Made by a program: the position numbers and the translations under genes. A stretch of 64,000 nucleotides of DNA, from positions 1 to 64,000 of the forward strand of contig SZOZ01000011.1 in NCBI GenBank assembly GCA_030263455.1, in the 5' to 3' direction. Origin of the DNA: Synechococcales cyanobacterium CNB (lineage in GTDB: Bacteria; Planctomycetota; Phycisphaerae; Phycisphaerales; UBA1924). A model generated the notes under the pieces. That model was not told where the DNA came from. It was given only the letters and a program-made list of their open reading frames with translations, and ran no database searches. Below, piece after piece: positions 1 through 7,844 of this stretch. Positions within the stretch are counted from its first letter, which is position 1. Each line of letters begins with the position of its first letter.

Positions 1-47
1 GGCGGATCGGCCGCCCATCGCAACCATCACTCGGAGGACCAACGACC

Positions 48-842
48 ATGCAGCCGCTCACCATCGCCGGACGCCCAGCCGCGCTCGCCGCCCTCGCCCT
101 CGTCGCCGGGGCCGCGCACGGGCAGGCCACGCTGACCTACGCCGAGCACCGCGCCCAGGTGGTCATGGAGGTGAACTCGACGAACAACAACGGGCTACAG
201 ACGGACTTCTCCGGCAACGACGTGCTGCTCTACGAGGATCGATGGCTCTTTCACAACGGGTTCGAGGGGAACGCGTGGGCGAAGGACGGCGCGGCTTACG
301 GCCCATCCAGCCCGGGCATCTTCGGCACGTTCAATCAGGTCGATCTCACGGCCTGCACGTCGGCCGCCGTGTACGCCTCGAACATCGGCCCCAACACGTG
401 GGAGAACGCGGATGCGCTCGCGCGTTCGACCATCCACTTCACGGTCTCGACGCCGATGATCTGGGAGTGGGACCTGGGCTGGGGCGGGGTGTCGGACGCC
501 AACGGGTCGTTCAGCCAGGTCTGGGCGGAGCAGTCGCTGTTCGACGTGTCGGGCGGAACGTACCTTGTCAACGAGTTCCGGCACTCGATCATGGGCGTGG
601 GAAACTGGAGCGAGACGATCCCGTTCAGCGGGATCCTCAACCCGGGGTCGTACATCCTGCACTGGGAGTCGTTCTCGGAGCAGGCGGGAGGGAACACGAC
701 GTTCGGCCACTTCCCGTGGTCGCACGGCACCGGCAATGCCTGCATCGAGAGCCAGTTCCGGGTTCGACCGATCCCCGCGCCGGGTGTCATCGCGCCGTTC
801 GCGTGGGTTGCCCTCATCGCGTCACGTCGCCGCCGGGCTTAG
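48..842 (+). CDS. Exported protein with PEP-CTERM-like C-terminal sorting tail
   Basis: The protein (264 aa) starts with a Sec-type signal peptide (hydrophobic run at about residues 12-25, likely cleavage after AHG-Q). The body has no domain I recognise. It ends with a PIPAPG turn, a hydrophobic segment and RRRRA, the architecture of PEP-CTERM/exosortase-type sorting signals. It is probably secreted or held at the cell surface; function is unknown. The start has an upstream GGAGGA about 10 nt away. Its stop overlaps the convergent atpC stop by 4 bp. A second protein with the same kind of tail begins at 12274. Confidence 0.8.
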   Translation: MQPLTIAGRPAALAALALVAGAAHGQATLTYAEHRAQVVMEVNSTNNNGLQTDFSGNDVLLYEDRWLFHNGFEGNAWAKDGAAYGPSSPGIFGTFNQVDLTACTSAAVYASNIGPNTWENADALARSTIHFTVSTPMIWEWDLGWGGVSDANGSFSQVWAEQSLFDVSGGTYLVNEFRHSIMGVGNWSETIPFSGILNPGSYILHWESFSEQAGGNTTFGHFPWSHGTGNACIESQFRVRPIPAPGVIAPFAWVALIASRRRRA

Positions 843-1291
843 ATGCCGCGACCGCGGGCGGCCTGGGCCAGGCGCAGTTTGAGACGGGCACGGGCCTTGT
901 CGGCGCGGAGGCGCTGCAACTGGGCCTCGCGGTCGGGGGCGTCGGCGGGGACGGTCCGCGCTTCGGCCTCGGCGAGTTCGGCCTGGGCCTCGGCCTCGGT
1001 GAGCGTCTCGGTCGGGATCGCCCGGTCGGCGAGGACCGTGAGCGTGTCGCCCGCCATCTGCACGAACCCTCCGTCGACGAGGTAGGACCGGCTTCCGCCC
1101 GCGGCGGACCCGGACTGCGGGAAGGTGAGCGAGAGTTCGCCCAGGCCGAGCCGCGCCATGAGCGGGGCGCGCCGCGGCAGGACGCCGAACAGGCCGTCCC
1201 AGGCAGGGACGGAGGCGTAGGTCACGGCCTCGTCGACGAGTTTCTGCGTCGGCGTCACGAGGCGGCAGGTGAAGGTGTTGGACACGCGCAT
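839..1291 (-). CDS. atpC: F1F0 ATP synthase subunit epsilon
   Basis: This 150-aa protein matches the epsilon subunit of the F1 rotor stalk. It has the N-terminal beta-sandwich pattern (TFTCRLVTPTQKLVDEAV, then GLFGVLPRRAPLMARLG) and a charged alpha-helical C-terminal hairpin rich in Ala, Glu and Arg. The family usually has 130-140 residues. The ATG at 1291 was chosen because homology begins directly after it; the upstream reading frame is a non-coding extension. The gene is not next to atpD or any other atp gene: it is flanked by a convergent exported protein and a divergent FecCD permease, so it appears to be transcribed alone from the 93-bp gap. Confidence 0.9.
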   Translation of the reverse strand: MRVSNTFTCRLVTPTQKLVDEAVTYASVPAWDGLFGVLPRRAPLMARLGLGELSLTFPQSGSAAGGSRSYLVDGGFVQMAGDTLTVLADRAIPTETLTEAEAQAELAEAEARTVPADAPDREAQLQRLRADKARARLKLRLAQAARGRGI

Positions 1292-1384
1292 CTCCGTTCG
1301 GTCTGGGTCTCCCGGCGGGGTCTCGACGCCGGGTCGCCATGATAGACCCCGCCCGCGTCCGCCGGTCGATACCCTCCACCTGTC

Positions 1385-2359
1385 ATGCGACCCCGACAAT
1401 GGGCAACGCTCGCGGTGCTCGCGGCGCTCGCGCTCGCGGCGCTCGCTTTCCGCCTCGGCGCCGGATCGACCGGGCTGGCCTGGCCGGATTCCGAGGCCGT
1501 CTGGTCGCTGCGGCTGGACCGGGCGGCGTGCGGCGTGGTGGTGGGGGCGTCGCTCGCCGTCGCGGGCGTGCTGCTCCAGTCGCTGCTGCGCAACCCGCTC
1601 GCCTCGCCCGATCTGCTCGGGCTTGCGTCCGGGGCGGGCCTCGGCGCGATGGTCGCCGTCTACGCGGGGTTCCTCGCCGGGCACGGCGTCGCGCACCAGA
1701 GTCTGGCCCAGGCGCCGGCCGCGCTGGCGGGTGCGCTGCTCGCGCTCGCGGTGGTCTATGCGCTCGGCCAGCGGCGCGGCGTCATCCAACCGGTCTCGCT
1801 GATCCTCGTCGGCGTGATCGTCGGCGTGATGTGCGCGGGCGGCACGATGTTCGTCCAGTACCTGCTGCCGGACCGCGGCCAGGCGACGGGCCGGTGGCTC
1901 GTCGGGGCGATCAGCGACGACGTGAGCCGCGCGTCGGTGATCGCCACCGGCGCGGTCGCGCTCGCCGCGGTCGCGCTCGGCGCGTGGGGGGGGCCGGCGA
2001 TGGACGCCGCGAGCGCGAGCGACGACGAGGCCCGCACGATGGGCGTGCCGCTGGGTGCGCTGCGGCTCGCGCTCTTCACCGCGTCGGGCGTGCTGGCGGC
2101 GGCGTCGGTGTACCTCGCGGGGCCGATCGGCTTTGTCGGGCTGGTCTGCCCGCACGTGGTGCGTCTTGCGGCCGGGCCGGGCCATCGAACCCTCGTCATC
2201 GGTTCCGCGCTCGCGGGGGCGGCGATGATCGTCGCGGGCGACGCCGCGATCGCGCTCATCGACCTCGGGGGCGGGCGCATGCCGCTGGGCGTGCTGACCG
2301 CCATCATCGGCGGCCCCGCGCTGATCGTGCTGCTCCGCGGGCAGCGAGGCGCGGCGTGA
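1385..2359 (+). CDS. FecCD-family ABC transporter permease
   Basis: A 324-aa polytopic membrane protein of the BtuC/FecD/FhuB permease family, which moves iron-siderophores, haem or cobalamin across the inner membrane. Visible hallmarks are the GASLAVAGVLLQSLLRNPLA stretch near residue 55, the GPIGFVGLVCPHVVR motif that contacts the ATPase, and the C-terminal GRMPLGVLTAIIGGP motif. Length is typical (about 330). No ATPase or substrate-binding protein is adjacent: upstream is divergent atpC, downstream is a convergent unrelated gene. The substrate cannot be told from sequence alone. Confidence 0.88.
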   Translation: MRPRQWATLAVLAALALAALAFRLGAGSTGLAWPDSEAVWSLRLDRAACGVVVGASLAVAGVLLQSLLRNPLASPDLLGLASGAGLGAMVAVYAGFLAGHGVAHQSLAQAPAALAGALLALAVVYALGQRRGVIQPVSLILVGVIVGVMCAGGTMFVQYLLPDRGQATGRWLVGAISDDVSRASVIATGAVALAAVALGAWGGPAMDAASASDDEARTMGVPLGALRLALFTASGVLAAASVYLAGPIGFVGLVCPHVVRLAAGPGHRTLVIGSALAGAAMIVAGDAAIALIDLGGGRMPLGVLTAIIGGPALIVLLRGQRGAA

Positions 2360-2365
2360 GCGCGC

Positions 2366-4306
2366 TCAGCAGCCCGCGGTCCAGTTGTTCAGGAAGAAGA
2401 GGAAGTCGAGCGTGTCCACCTTGCCGTCGAGGTTGAGGTCGGCCTCGGGGTGGCCGCCGGCGAAGAAGTTCAGGAAGACGAGGAAGTCGAGGGTGTCGTA
2501 CGTGCCGTCGCCGTTCATGTCGGCGATGCCGTGCGTCTCGAACGCCGAGGGGTAGGGCGTCGAGTCTCGATCCCCGGAGCCGTTGAACGCGGTGACGCCC
2601 CAGTAGTACGTGGTGCAGGGCTGGAGCTGGCCCGGCTGCAACTGGTACGTTGTCTCGGCCAATCCGGCCGCGCTCACGATAAGGTTCGTCATGGCGGGAT
2701 CGGTGGCGACCCGAACGGTGTACGTTTCAGCGTTCGACGAGGTGTTCCAGCTCAGGATCGCAAGCCGCGAGATGCCGGTCGCGCCGTTGCCTGGGAACTG
2801 GAGCAGGAACGGACCGGGCGGCGGAACCGGCTCGGTGGTGAATGAGCGTGAGAAGGGCGTCGAGCCGGTGTCGCCCGCGGAGTTGTGGGCCGTCACGCCC
2901 CAGTGGTACTGGGTCGAATGGTCGAGCACGCCCGCCGGGAGAAGATAACTCGTGCCGCCGATGCCGGACGCTGAGAAGATCACGTCGCCGAGACCGGCAT
3001 CCTCCGCGATGGTGAGCGAGTAACTCGTCGCGCCGAATGAATCGGACCAGGAGAACGTCGGCCGGAGCGGCTCGTCGTTCGCGCCGTCCTCCGGCGAGAG
3101 AAGCACGAACGCGCGGGGTTCATCCTGGGCGGCGAGGGGAAGGATGAAATCGACGATGACAGGCCTGTGGTCCGAGGCCGCGCCGCTGGCGAGGACGGGG
3201 TTGGGATAGTTGAGGAGTTCGGGAGGGTGCTTGCCGCTCGGGATCGGGGACGAGTTGAAGATCACCATCCGCGCGGGCGTGGCCACGCTGTCCCACCACG
3301 CGATGTAGTCGAGTTTGCTGGTGGAGAAGGTGCTCCTGTTCCCGCTGAAGAACTCGGCCGCGTCGTCGTAGGTCGCGTCGGTGGTGTCGCGGTCGGTGCC
3401 GTCGGACCCTCCGGCGGAGCAGCCCTGCACCATGCGTGCGGCGGGGCCTCGGTACGCGCCGTTCTTAGTTTCGTCCTCGTTCCAATCGCCGCCCCAGATG
3501 ACGGGAGTGTTCGAGGAAAGCACGCTGGTTGCGGGCGGGCTGTCGGAGATCTTGTTGTTCGGGTCCGGGGTGCCCGTGCCCGCGCCGGCGTACCAGTAGT
3601 AGATGTAATACGCGGCCTTGTCCGCCGCGACGGCTCGGTCCTCGACGTCGTTCTGGGTGCTGCCGGACTTGAGGTGGCTGTTGCCGATGACAAGGTCGCC
3701 CGCGTAGACGCCGTCGGGGAGGTCGATCTCGGCGTGCTGGAACCCGCGGATGCCGCCGGTGCCTGCGTTCGAGCACCCGTCCGCCTGCTTGAAGGCGATG
3801 TCGGCATAGAGGGACTTGCCGTCGCCGTTCAGGTCCGCGAAGGGGAACCGGCTGAGGATGACGTTGCGGTTGAAACCGTCGGTGATGGAGCTGACGAAGA
3901 CGTGGGGCAGGTCGAAGTCCGGGGCGTACTTCTGGACGTAGGACGTGACCTGCCCGCCGACGAACGGGTCCGCGCCGCCGTACATGAACAGACCGAGGGT
4001 GGTGGTGAGCGCGGCGACGGAGTCAACGCCCGAGCCGGTGCCGTTGCCGCTGTTGTCGCCCGTTTCCTGGAGGATGAGCACGTCGGGCCGGAGCGAGGCG
4101 ACGATGCACACGAGCGCGTGCCAGTTGCCGTGCTGCTCCTTCTTGCGATCGGAAGTGGAGCAGATGCCGTCGCGGACGTTCCAGGTCATCACGCGCACGT
4201 GGGTCGGGTCGGACTTACGCCACTGGCCGTTGTTCGGATCCCACTGCCCGAGGGCGCACGGAGAGAACAGGGCCAGACCCAGCACGAACGCCATCCGTCT
4301 GCGCAT
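2366..4306 (-). CDS. Secreted endonuclease/exonuclease/phosphatase-fold enzyme with Fn3-like repeats and dockerin-like tail
   Basis: A 646-aa exported protein. After a signal peptide (MRRRMAFVLGLALFSPCALG) comes an EEP-superfamily catalytic domain (about residues 20-400) with the expected blocks: MTWNVRDG, LILQETGDNS, GNSHLKSG, WGGDWNED and the C-terminal SDHRPVIVDF. Family members are DNases, phosphodiesterases or sphingomyelinases; the substrate here is unknown. Two fibronectin-III-like repeats follow (each with SW and TYY/QYHWGVTA(H/F)N patterns), then a duplicated EF-hand-like dockerin module ending in AGC. The ATG at 4306 was chosen over an upstream in-frame start because it leads directly into the signal peptide. 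Confidence 0.85.
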   Translation of the reverse strand: MRRRMAFVLGLALFSPCALGQWDPNNGQWRKSDPTHVRVMTWNVRDGICSTSDRKKEQHGNWHALVCIVASLRPDVLILQETGDNSGNGTGSGVDSVAALTTTLGLFMYGGADPFVGGQVTSYVQKYAPDFDLPHVFVSSITDGFNRNVILSRFPFADLNGDGKSLYADIAFKQADGCSNAGTGGIRGFQHAEIDLPDGVYAGDLVIGNSHLKSGSTQNDVEDRAVAADKAAYYIYYWYAGAGTGTPDPNNKISDSPPATSVLSSNTPVIWGGDWNEDETKNGAYRGPAARMVQGCSAGGSDGTDRDTTDATYDDAAEFFSGNRSTFSTSKLDYIAWWDSVATPARMVIFNSSPIPSGKHPPELLNYPNPVLASGAASDHRPVIVDFILPLAAQDEPRAFVLLSPEDGANDEPLRPTFSWSDSFGATSYSLTIAEDAGLGDVIFSASGIGGTSYLLPAGVLDHSTQYHWGVTAHNSAGDTGSTPFSRSFTTEPVPPPGPFLLQFPGNGATGISRLAILSWNTSSNAETYTVRVATDPAMTNLIVSAAGLAETTYQLQPGQLQPCTTYYWGVTAFNGSGDRDSTPYPSAFETHGIADMNGDGTYDTLDFLVFLNFFAGGHPEADLNLDGKVDTLDFLFFLNNWTAGC

Positions 4307-4373
4307 CACGACGCTCCGTCCCCCGCGCGAGCCTCGACACGGGCGATCATACGGTGTGTTGAGCAAAGACGAA

Positions 4374-4393
4374 CCCCCGCCTTTCGACGGGGG
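4374..4393 (-). terminator. Intrinsic terminator after the 4423-6507 gene
   Basis: Read leftward, a 6-bp GC stem (CCCCCG / CGGGGG, 8-nt loop) is followed by TTCGTCTTTG. It lies 30 bp beyond the stop of the leftward gene ending at 4423 and upstream of the gene starting at 4306, so it fits a Rho-independent terminator separating the two. Confidence 0.6.
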
Positions 4394-4422
4394 CTTGCGT
4401 CGGTCGTTCGGGCCGCGCCGGA

Positions 4423-6507
4423 TCACGGGCAGCCGGCGACGTAGGCGTTGAGGAAGGCGATGAAGTCGAGGGAGTTGACGACGGTGTCGCCGTTGAAGTC
4501 CGCCCTGGGATCCTGGACGACGTAGAGGTTGAGGAAGCAGATGAAGTCGAGGGAGTTGACGACGGTGTCGCCGTTGCAGTCCACGGGGCAGGCATCGGCG
4601 ACTTCCGCGCCCGCGCCGATGAAGAAGGCGACGCGGTAGTTCTCGTCGTTGGTGTTGTCGAAGTTCCCGTCGCCGTTGCTGTCGTAGGTGACGCGGGCGT
4701 TGACGATCAGGCCGCCGAGGGCGCGCGGGTCGGTCGTGCCGTCGAGGTCGGCGGGCGAGATCGCGCCCCAGCAGTCCTCCATGACGTTGCTGGAGTAGAT
4801 GGTGGAGGAATCGATGGAGTTGCTGTCGGCGATCGAAAGGAAGGTGATCATGTAGGGCGTCGCGGAGTTCGCGCCGACGAAGATGTCCCCGGTCGTCATC
4901 AGGAGTTCAAGCTCGTACTTGAAGGAGGCGGGATCGTAAACGGCCCGGACGAGACAGACATCGAAGTCGGAGCCGGACGAGCCGTAGATTTCGGCCGCGG
5001 CGATGAAGTAGATGTTGCCGGCGCAGTCGAAGGAGGGCGACGAGATCGAGGGACCGAGCGGCGAACCGCCGGTGACCTCGTACAGCCCGGCGAGGCGGCC
5101 GACAGCGTTGCCGCCCGGGCCGTCCTTGATCACCTTGCCCTTGGCCGCGATGGCGTCGAAGTACGCGGCGAGCGTCCACTGGGTCTGACCGGTCGAGGGG
5201 TTGAACCTGGCGACGATGATGGCGTTGGTCGGCGTGTCGGGCATGCCGCCGGTGACGTTGTCGTAGGCCTGCGCGGCGGCGAGCCTGTTGCCCTGGGCGT
5301 CCACGGTGAGGGCGACCTGGCCCGTGCCGCCGCGGAAGGGCACTTGGCTCTGGGTGTTGCCCCACAGCCAGTCGCCCGCCGAGGTGATGGTGAAACCGTC
5401 GTCGTTGTCGGTGACGGAAGCGCCTCCGGTGCGCGAAGCGGGGTTCAGCAGCACGACGCCCGGGAGGAGCGGGTTGCCGTTGGCATCCACGTTGTGGATG
5501 GAGAGGGACTCGGTGCGGCTGGCCGCGCTCTGCACCAGGAATCCGGCGGTTCCCGCGGACCCCGGGATATTGAACCACGAACGCGTGGAATAGCCGACCG
5601 TGCCCCGGTGGTCGGGAGCGCCCTGGAGGTGCGAGGACGTGAACGAGAGGATGCCCGCGGCGGACTCGTACACATACTGCTGGACGAAGTTGGCGCCGAT
5701 GAGCAGAGGCCGACCGGCGACGCTCTGCGGGATGACGCCCGGCGTGCTGTAGGTGTCGGCGGAGTTCACGAGCAGGTGGGCGGTCGTGCCTGCGTCGGAA
5801 CCGCCGTTGCTGTCGATGACGTTCAGGACGCCGCACGTGCGTGCGAGCGAGGAGACCCGGAAGAGGTTGTTGCCGGTGAGACGAGTCGCACCGGAGGTGC
5901 CGACGCCGTCGCCGCGGAAGGCGACGTTGCCGTGGGCGTCGATGGCGCCGAGGCCGAACTGCGACAGGTTCGCGCCATCGAACGTCCCGTTCGAGGCGGC
6001 GTGGACGGCCTTGACGTACAGCCGAGCCGGATCGTCGCCCTTGTAGTTCACCACGGCCGAGGAGATGCCGTTGTAGGTGCTGCCGAACTCGGCGAAGGCG
6101 GCGGCGAACTGGAAGCTCTCGCCGGTCGGGCTGGTGCTGCCCGGTGCATCGTTGTTGACGCCGTGCACCCCCTGGCCCGGCTGCGTCCAGACCGCGTACG
6201 AACCGGCGGGGAAGCCGGTCACCGTGCGCAGGTCGCGGCTGATCGCCTGCGAACTGAGCAGGTTGTTGAAGAAGTTGGCCTGGGCCTTGTGCGACTTGAG
6301 GAGCGGGCCTGCCTTGAACTTCGTGCCCCACGAGCCGCTGAGGTCCACGAGATCGACGACGAAGTTGTTGCAGGTTTCGGCGGTTTCCCATGCGCCCGGC
6401 GCGTCGCCGGGAAGAGCCTTGTGCTTGGAGATGCTGTCCTGAGCGCACGCCGCGCCCGCGATCCCGCAGGCCGCAACGACGGTGGCGATCCGTTTCGCCG
6501 TGGTCAT
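4423..6507 (-). CDS. Large secreted protein with duplicated dockerin-like C-terminus
   Basis: A 694-aa exported protein of unknown function. The signal peptide is MTTAKRIATVVAACGIAGAACAQ minus its last few residues, with cleavage likely after ACA. The central 600 residues are rich in Gly, Ser, Asn and Asp with beta-strand-like spacing, and no catalytic motif is evident. The last 60 residues hold two copies of the NGDTVVNSLDFI-x-FLN calcium-loop module and end in AGCP. The start has AAGGAG about 8 nt upstream. A terminator follows at 4374-4393. It is probably attached to or released at the cell surface, like the other four dockerin-like proteins in the window. Confidence 0.78.
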   Translation of the reverse strand: MTTAKRIATVVAACGIAGAACAQDSISKHKALPGDAPGAWETAETCNNFVVDLVDLSGSWGTKFKAGPLLKSHKAQANFFNNLLSSQAISRDLRTVTGFPAGSYAVWTQPGQGVHGVNNDAPGSTSPTGESFQFAAAFAEFGSTYNGISSAVVNYKGDDPARLYVKAVHAASNGTFDGANLSQFGLGAIDAHGNVAFRGDGVGTSGATRLTGNNLFRVSSLARTCGVLNVIDSNGGSDAGTTAHLLVNSADTYSTPGVIPQSVAGRPLLIGANFVQQYVYESAAGILSFTSSHLQGAPDHRGTVGYSTRSWFNIPGSAGTAGFLVQSAASRTESLSIHNVDANGNPLLPGVVLLNPASRTGGASVTDNDDGFTITSAGDWLWGNTQSQVPFRGGTGQVALTVDAQGNRLAAAQAYDNVTGGMPDTPTNAIIVARFNPSTGQTQWTLAAYFDAIAAKGKVIKDGPGGNAVGRLAGLYEVTGGSPLGPSISSPSFDCAGNIYFIAAAEIYGSSGSDFDVCLVRAVYDPASFKYELELLMTTGDIFVGANSATPYMITFLSIADSNSIDSSTIYSSNVMEDCWGAISPADLDGTTDPRALGGLIVNARVTYDSNGDGNFDNTNDENYRVAFFIGAGAEVADACPVDCNGDTVVNSLDFICFLNLYVVQDPRADFNGDTVVNSLDFIAFLNAYVAGCP

Positions 6508-6704
6508 GACTTCTGGCTCCTTCGTTCGTGTGTGCCGTTCTGGTCCGTCCGCGTGCGCCGACGCTCGGCGCGGCAGCGGGCATTTGTGCGAGCGGGGTCG
6601 GCGGGTCTCTCGATCTCCCCCAACGACCCGGTACGAAGACTGCATCAGGCCGATCGGGAGAGGCAGCGTGCCCCCGCCCGAGGCCAGGCGGTCAAGTGCC
6701 GCGC

Positions 6705-6732
6705 ATGGTAGCGAACGCACCAAAACGGACAA
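6705..6732 (-). promoter_or_regulatory. Possible housekeeping promoter for the 4423-6507 gene
   Basis: On the minus strand TTGTCC (6727-6732) and TACCAT (6705-6710) are separated by 16 bp, each matching four of six consensus positions. It lies about 200 bp before the start at 6507, in the 258-bp gap after psuG. The rest of that gap holds nothing I can identify. Weak match; listed as a candidate only. Confidence 0.22.
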
Positions 6733-6765
6733 ATTTTGCGCGGCCGGAATCCCGCCAAGATTCGG

Positions 6766-7677
6766 TCAAACCTGGCTTGCCCAAGTTCCCAAGGCTTTGC
6801 TCGGCAAGCCGATGCGCGAGGCCAAGGCACCGGCGAGACGGGCATTCGACTCGACCAGCCCAAGGTTTGCCCGGAGTGTTGCTCCGTCGGAGACCACGTG
6901 GAGTGCTTCGAGCATGAGAGGCGTCAGGGAGCGGCCGCCCGCGCCAGCCGCCCGTTTCTGCGCCGCGGCCATCCAGCGTGTCCAGTCGGACCGGGCGATC
7001 TCCAGTTCGGTCGGCACGGGGTTGCAGACGAGCACGGCGCACGCGCGTCGGGGCAACTCCGCGACCAGGAACGCGGCGAGATCGTCCTCCGAGTCGAATC
7101 GCCCGTCCACGCTCGTGCCGCCGTCGCGCATGTAGAACGCGGGGAAGCGGTCCGTTCCGTACCCGACGACGGGCACGCCGAGCGTTTCGAGCACTTCGCG
7201 CGTGGCGGGCACGTCGAGGATGGACTTGACACCGCTCGCCACGACGGCGACAGGATGGCGTGCGAGCGCGTGCAGGTCAGACGATACGTCGGGCAGCATG
7301 TGGTACCCGTGGTGCACACCGCCGATGCCGCCGGTGGCGAAGACTCGCACACCCGCGGCCGCCGCCAGTTCGAGCGTCGTGCTCACGGTGGTTGCGCCGT
7401 GCGTTCCGCGGTGCAGGGCGAGGCCGAGGTTGCCCGTGTTCAGTTTCGGCACGTCGTCGGCGGCGAGGAGTTCGGACAACTCGGCATCGGTGAGGCCGAC
7501 AGTCGGCACGCCCGCATAGACACCGACGAACGCCGGCTCCGCACCCTGCTCGCGGACGATCTCGGCGAGCCGTTCGGCGAGGTCCAGCCCCTCGCCGCGC
7601 GGCACCCCGTGCGCCAGCAGCGTGGTTTCGAGTGCCACGCTCCTCGGCCCCGCACGATTCAACAGGTGTGGCGGCAT
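6766..7677 (-). CDS. psuG: Pseudouridine-5'-phosphate glycosidase
   Basis: A 303-aa cytosolic enzyme of the PsuG/IndA family, which splits pseudouridine 5'-phosphate into uracil and ribose 5-phosphate. Family blocks are complete: ALETTLLAHG with Glu17, PKLNTGNLG with Lys78, FATGGIGGVHHGY, and SGVKSILD with Lys151, the expected Schiff-base lysine. NPVPTELE and a C-terminal SDGATLRANLGLVESNARLA block also fit. Length is normal. The partner kinase PsuK, which normally makes the substrate, is not adjacent; the neighbours are a secreted protein and divergent cstA. Confidence 0.92.
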   Translation of the reverse strand: MPPHLLNRAGPRSVALETTLLAHGVPRGEGLDLAERLAEIVREQGAEPAFVGVYAGVPTVGLTDAELSELLAADDVPKLNTGNLGLALHRGTHGATTVSTTLELAAAAGVRVFATGGIGGVHHGYHMLPDVSSDLHALARHPVAVVASGVKSILDVPATREVLETLGVPVVGYGTDRFPAFYMRDGGTSVDGRFDSEDDLAAFLVAELPRRACAVLVCNPVPTELEIARSDWTRWMAAAQKRAAGAGGRSLTPLMLEALHVVSDGATLRANLGLVESNARLAGALASRIGLPSKALGTWASQV

Positions 7678-7844
7678 GTGTGAGTGGGGATGCGCGTCGG
7701 GGTGAGTGGGGGGTGAGTGAGTACCGGGCGGAATCCCTTGAGTCTAACCGCTCCGGACTGCCGCGCAAAGCCCCTTCCCGCCAGTATCATGGCGACCGGG
7801 CGGCTGCGTCAGGGGAGACCCGGCGGCCGACCCCGGAGTTCCCG

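Noticed and set aside
839-2185. A 448-residue form of the atpC protein with a long N-terminal extension
   Set aside because: The extension is antisense to the FecCD permease gene and has no family similarity; the epsilon subunit begins at 1291.
4361-4376. Sigma-54 promoter for the 4306 gene (GG-N10-GC with TTTGCT)
   Set aside because: The -24 element matches only GG and it coincides with a terminator stem and T-run, so I did not annotate it; mentioned only as weak support.
6508-6765. RNA gene or riboswitch in the gap between psuG and the secreted protein
   Set aside because: No stable conserved-looking stem set or tRNA shape could be drawn; only a weak promoter is visible.
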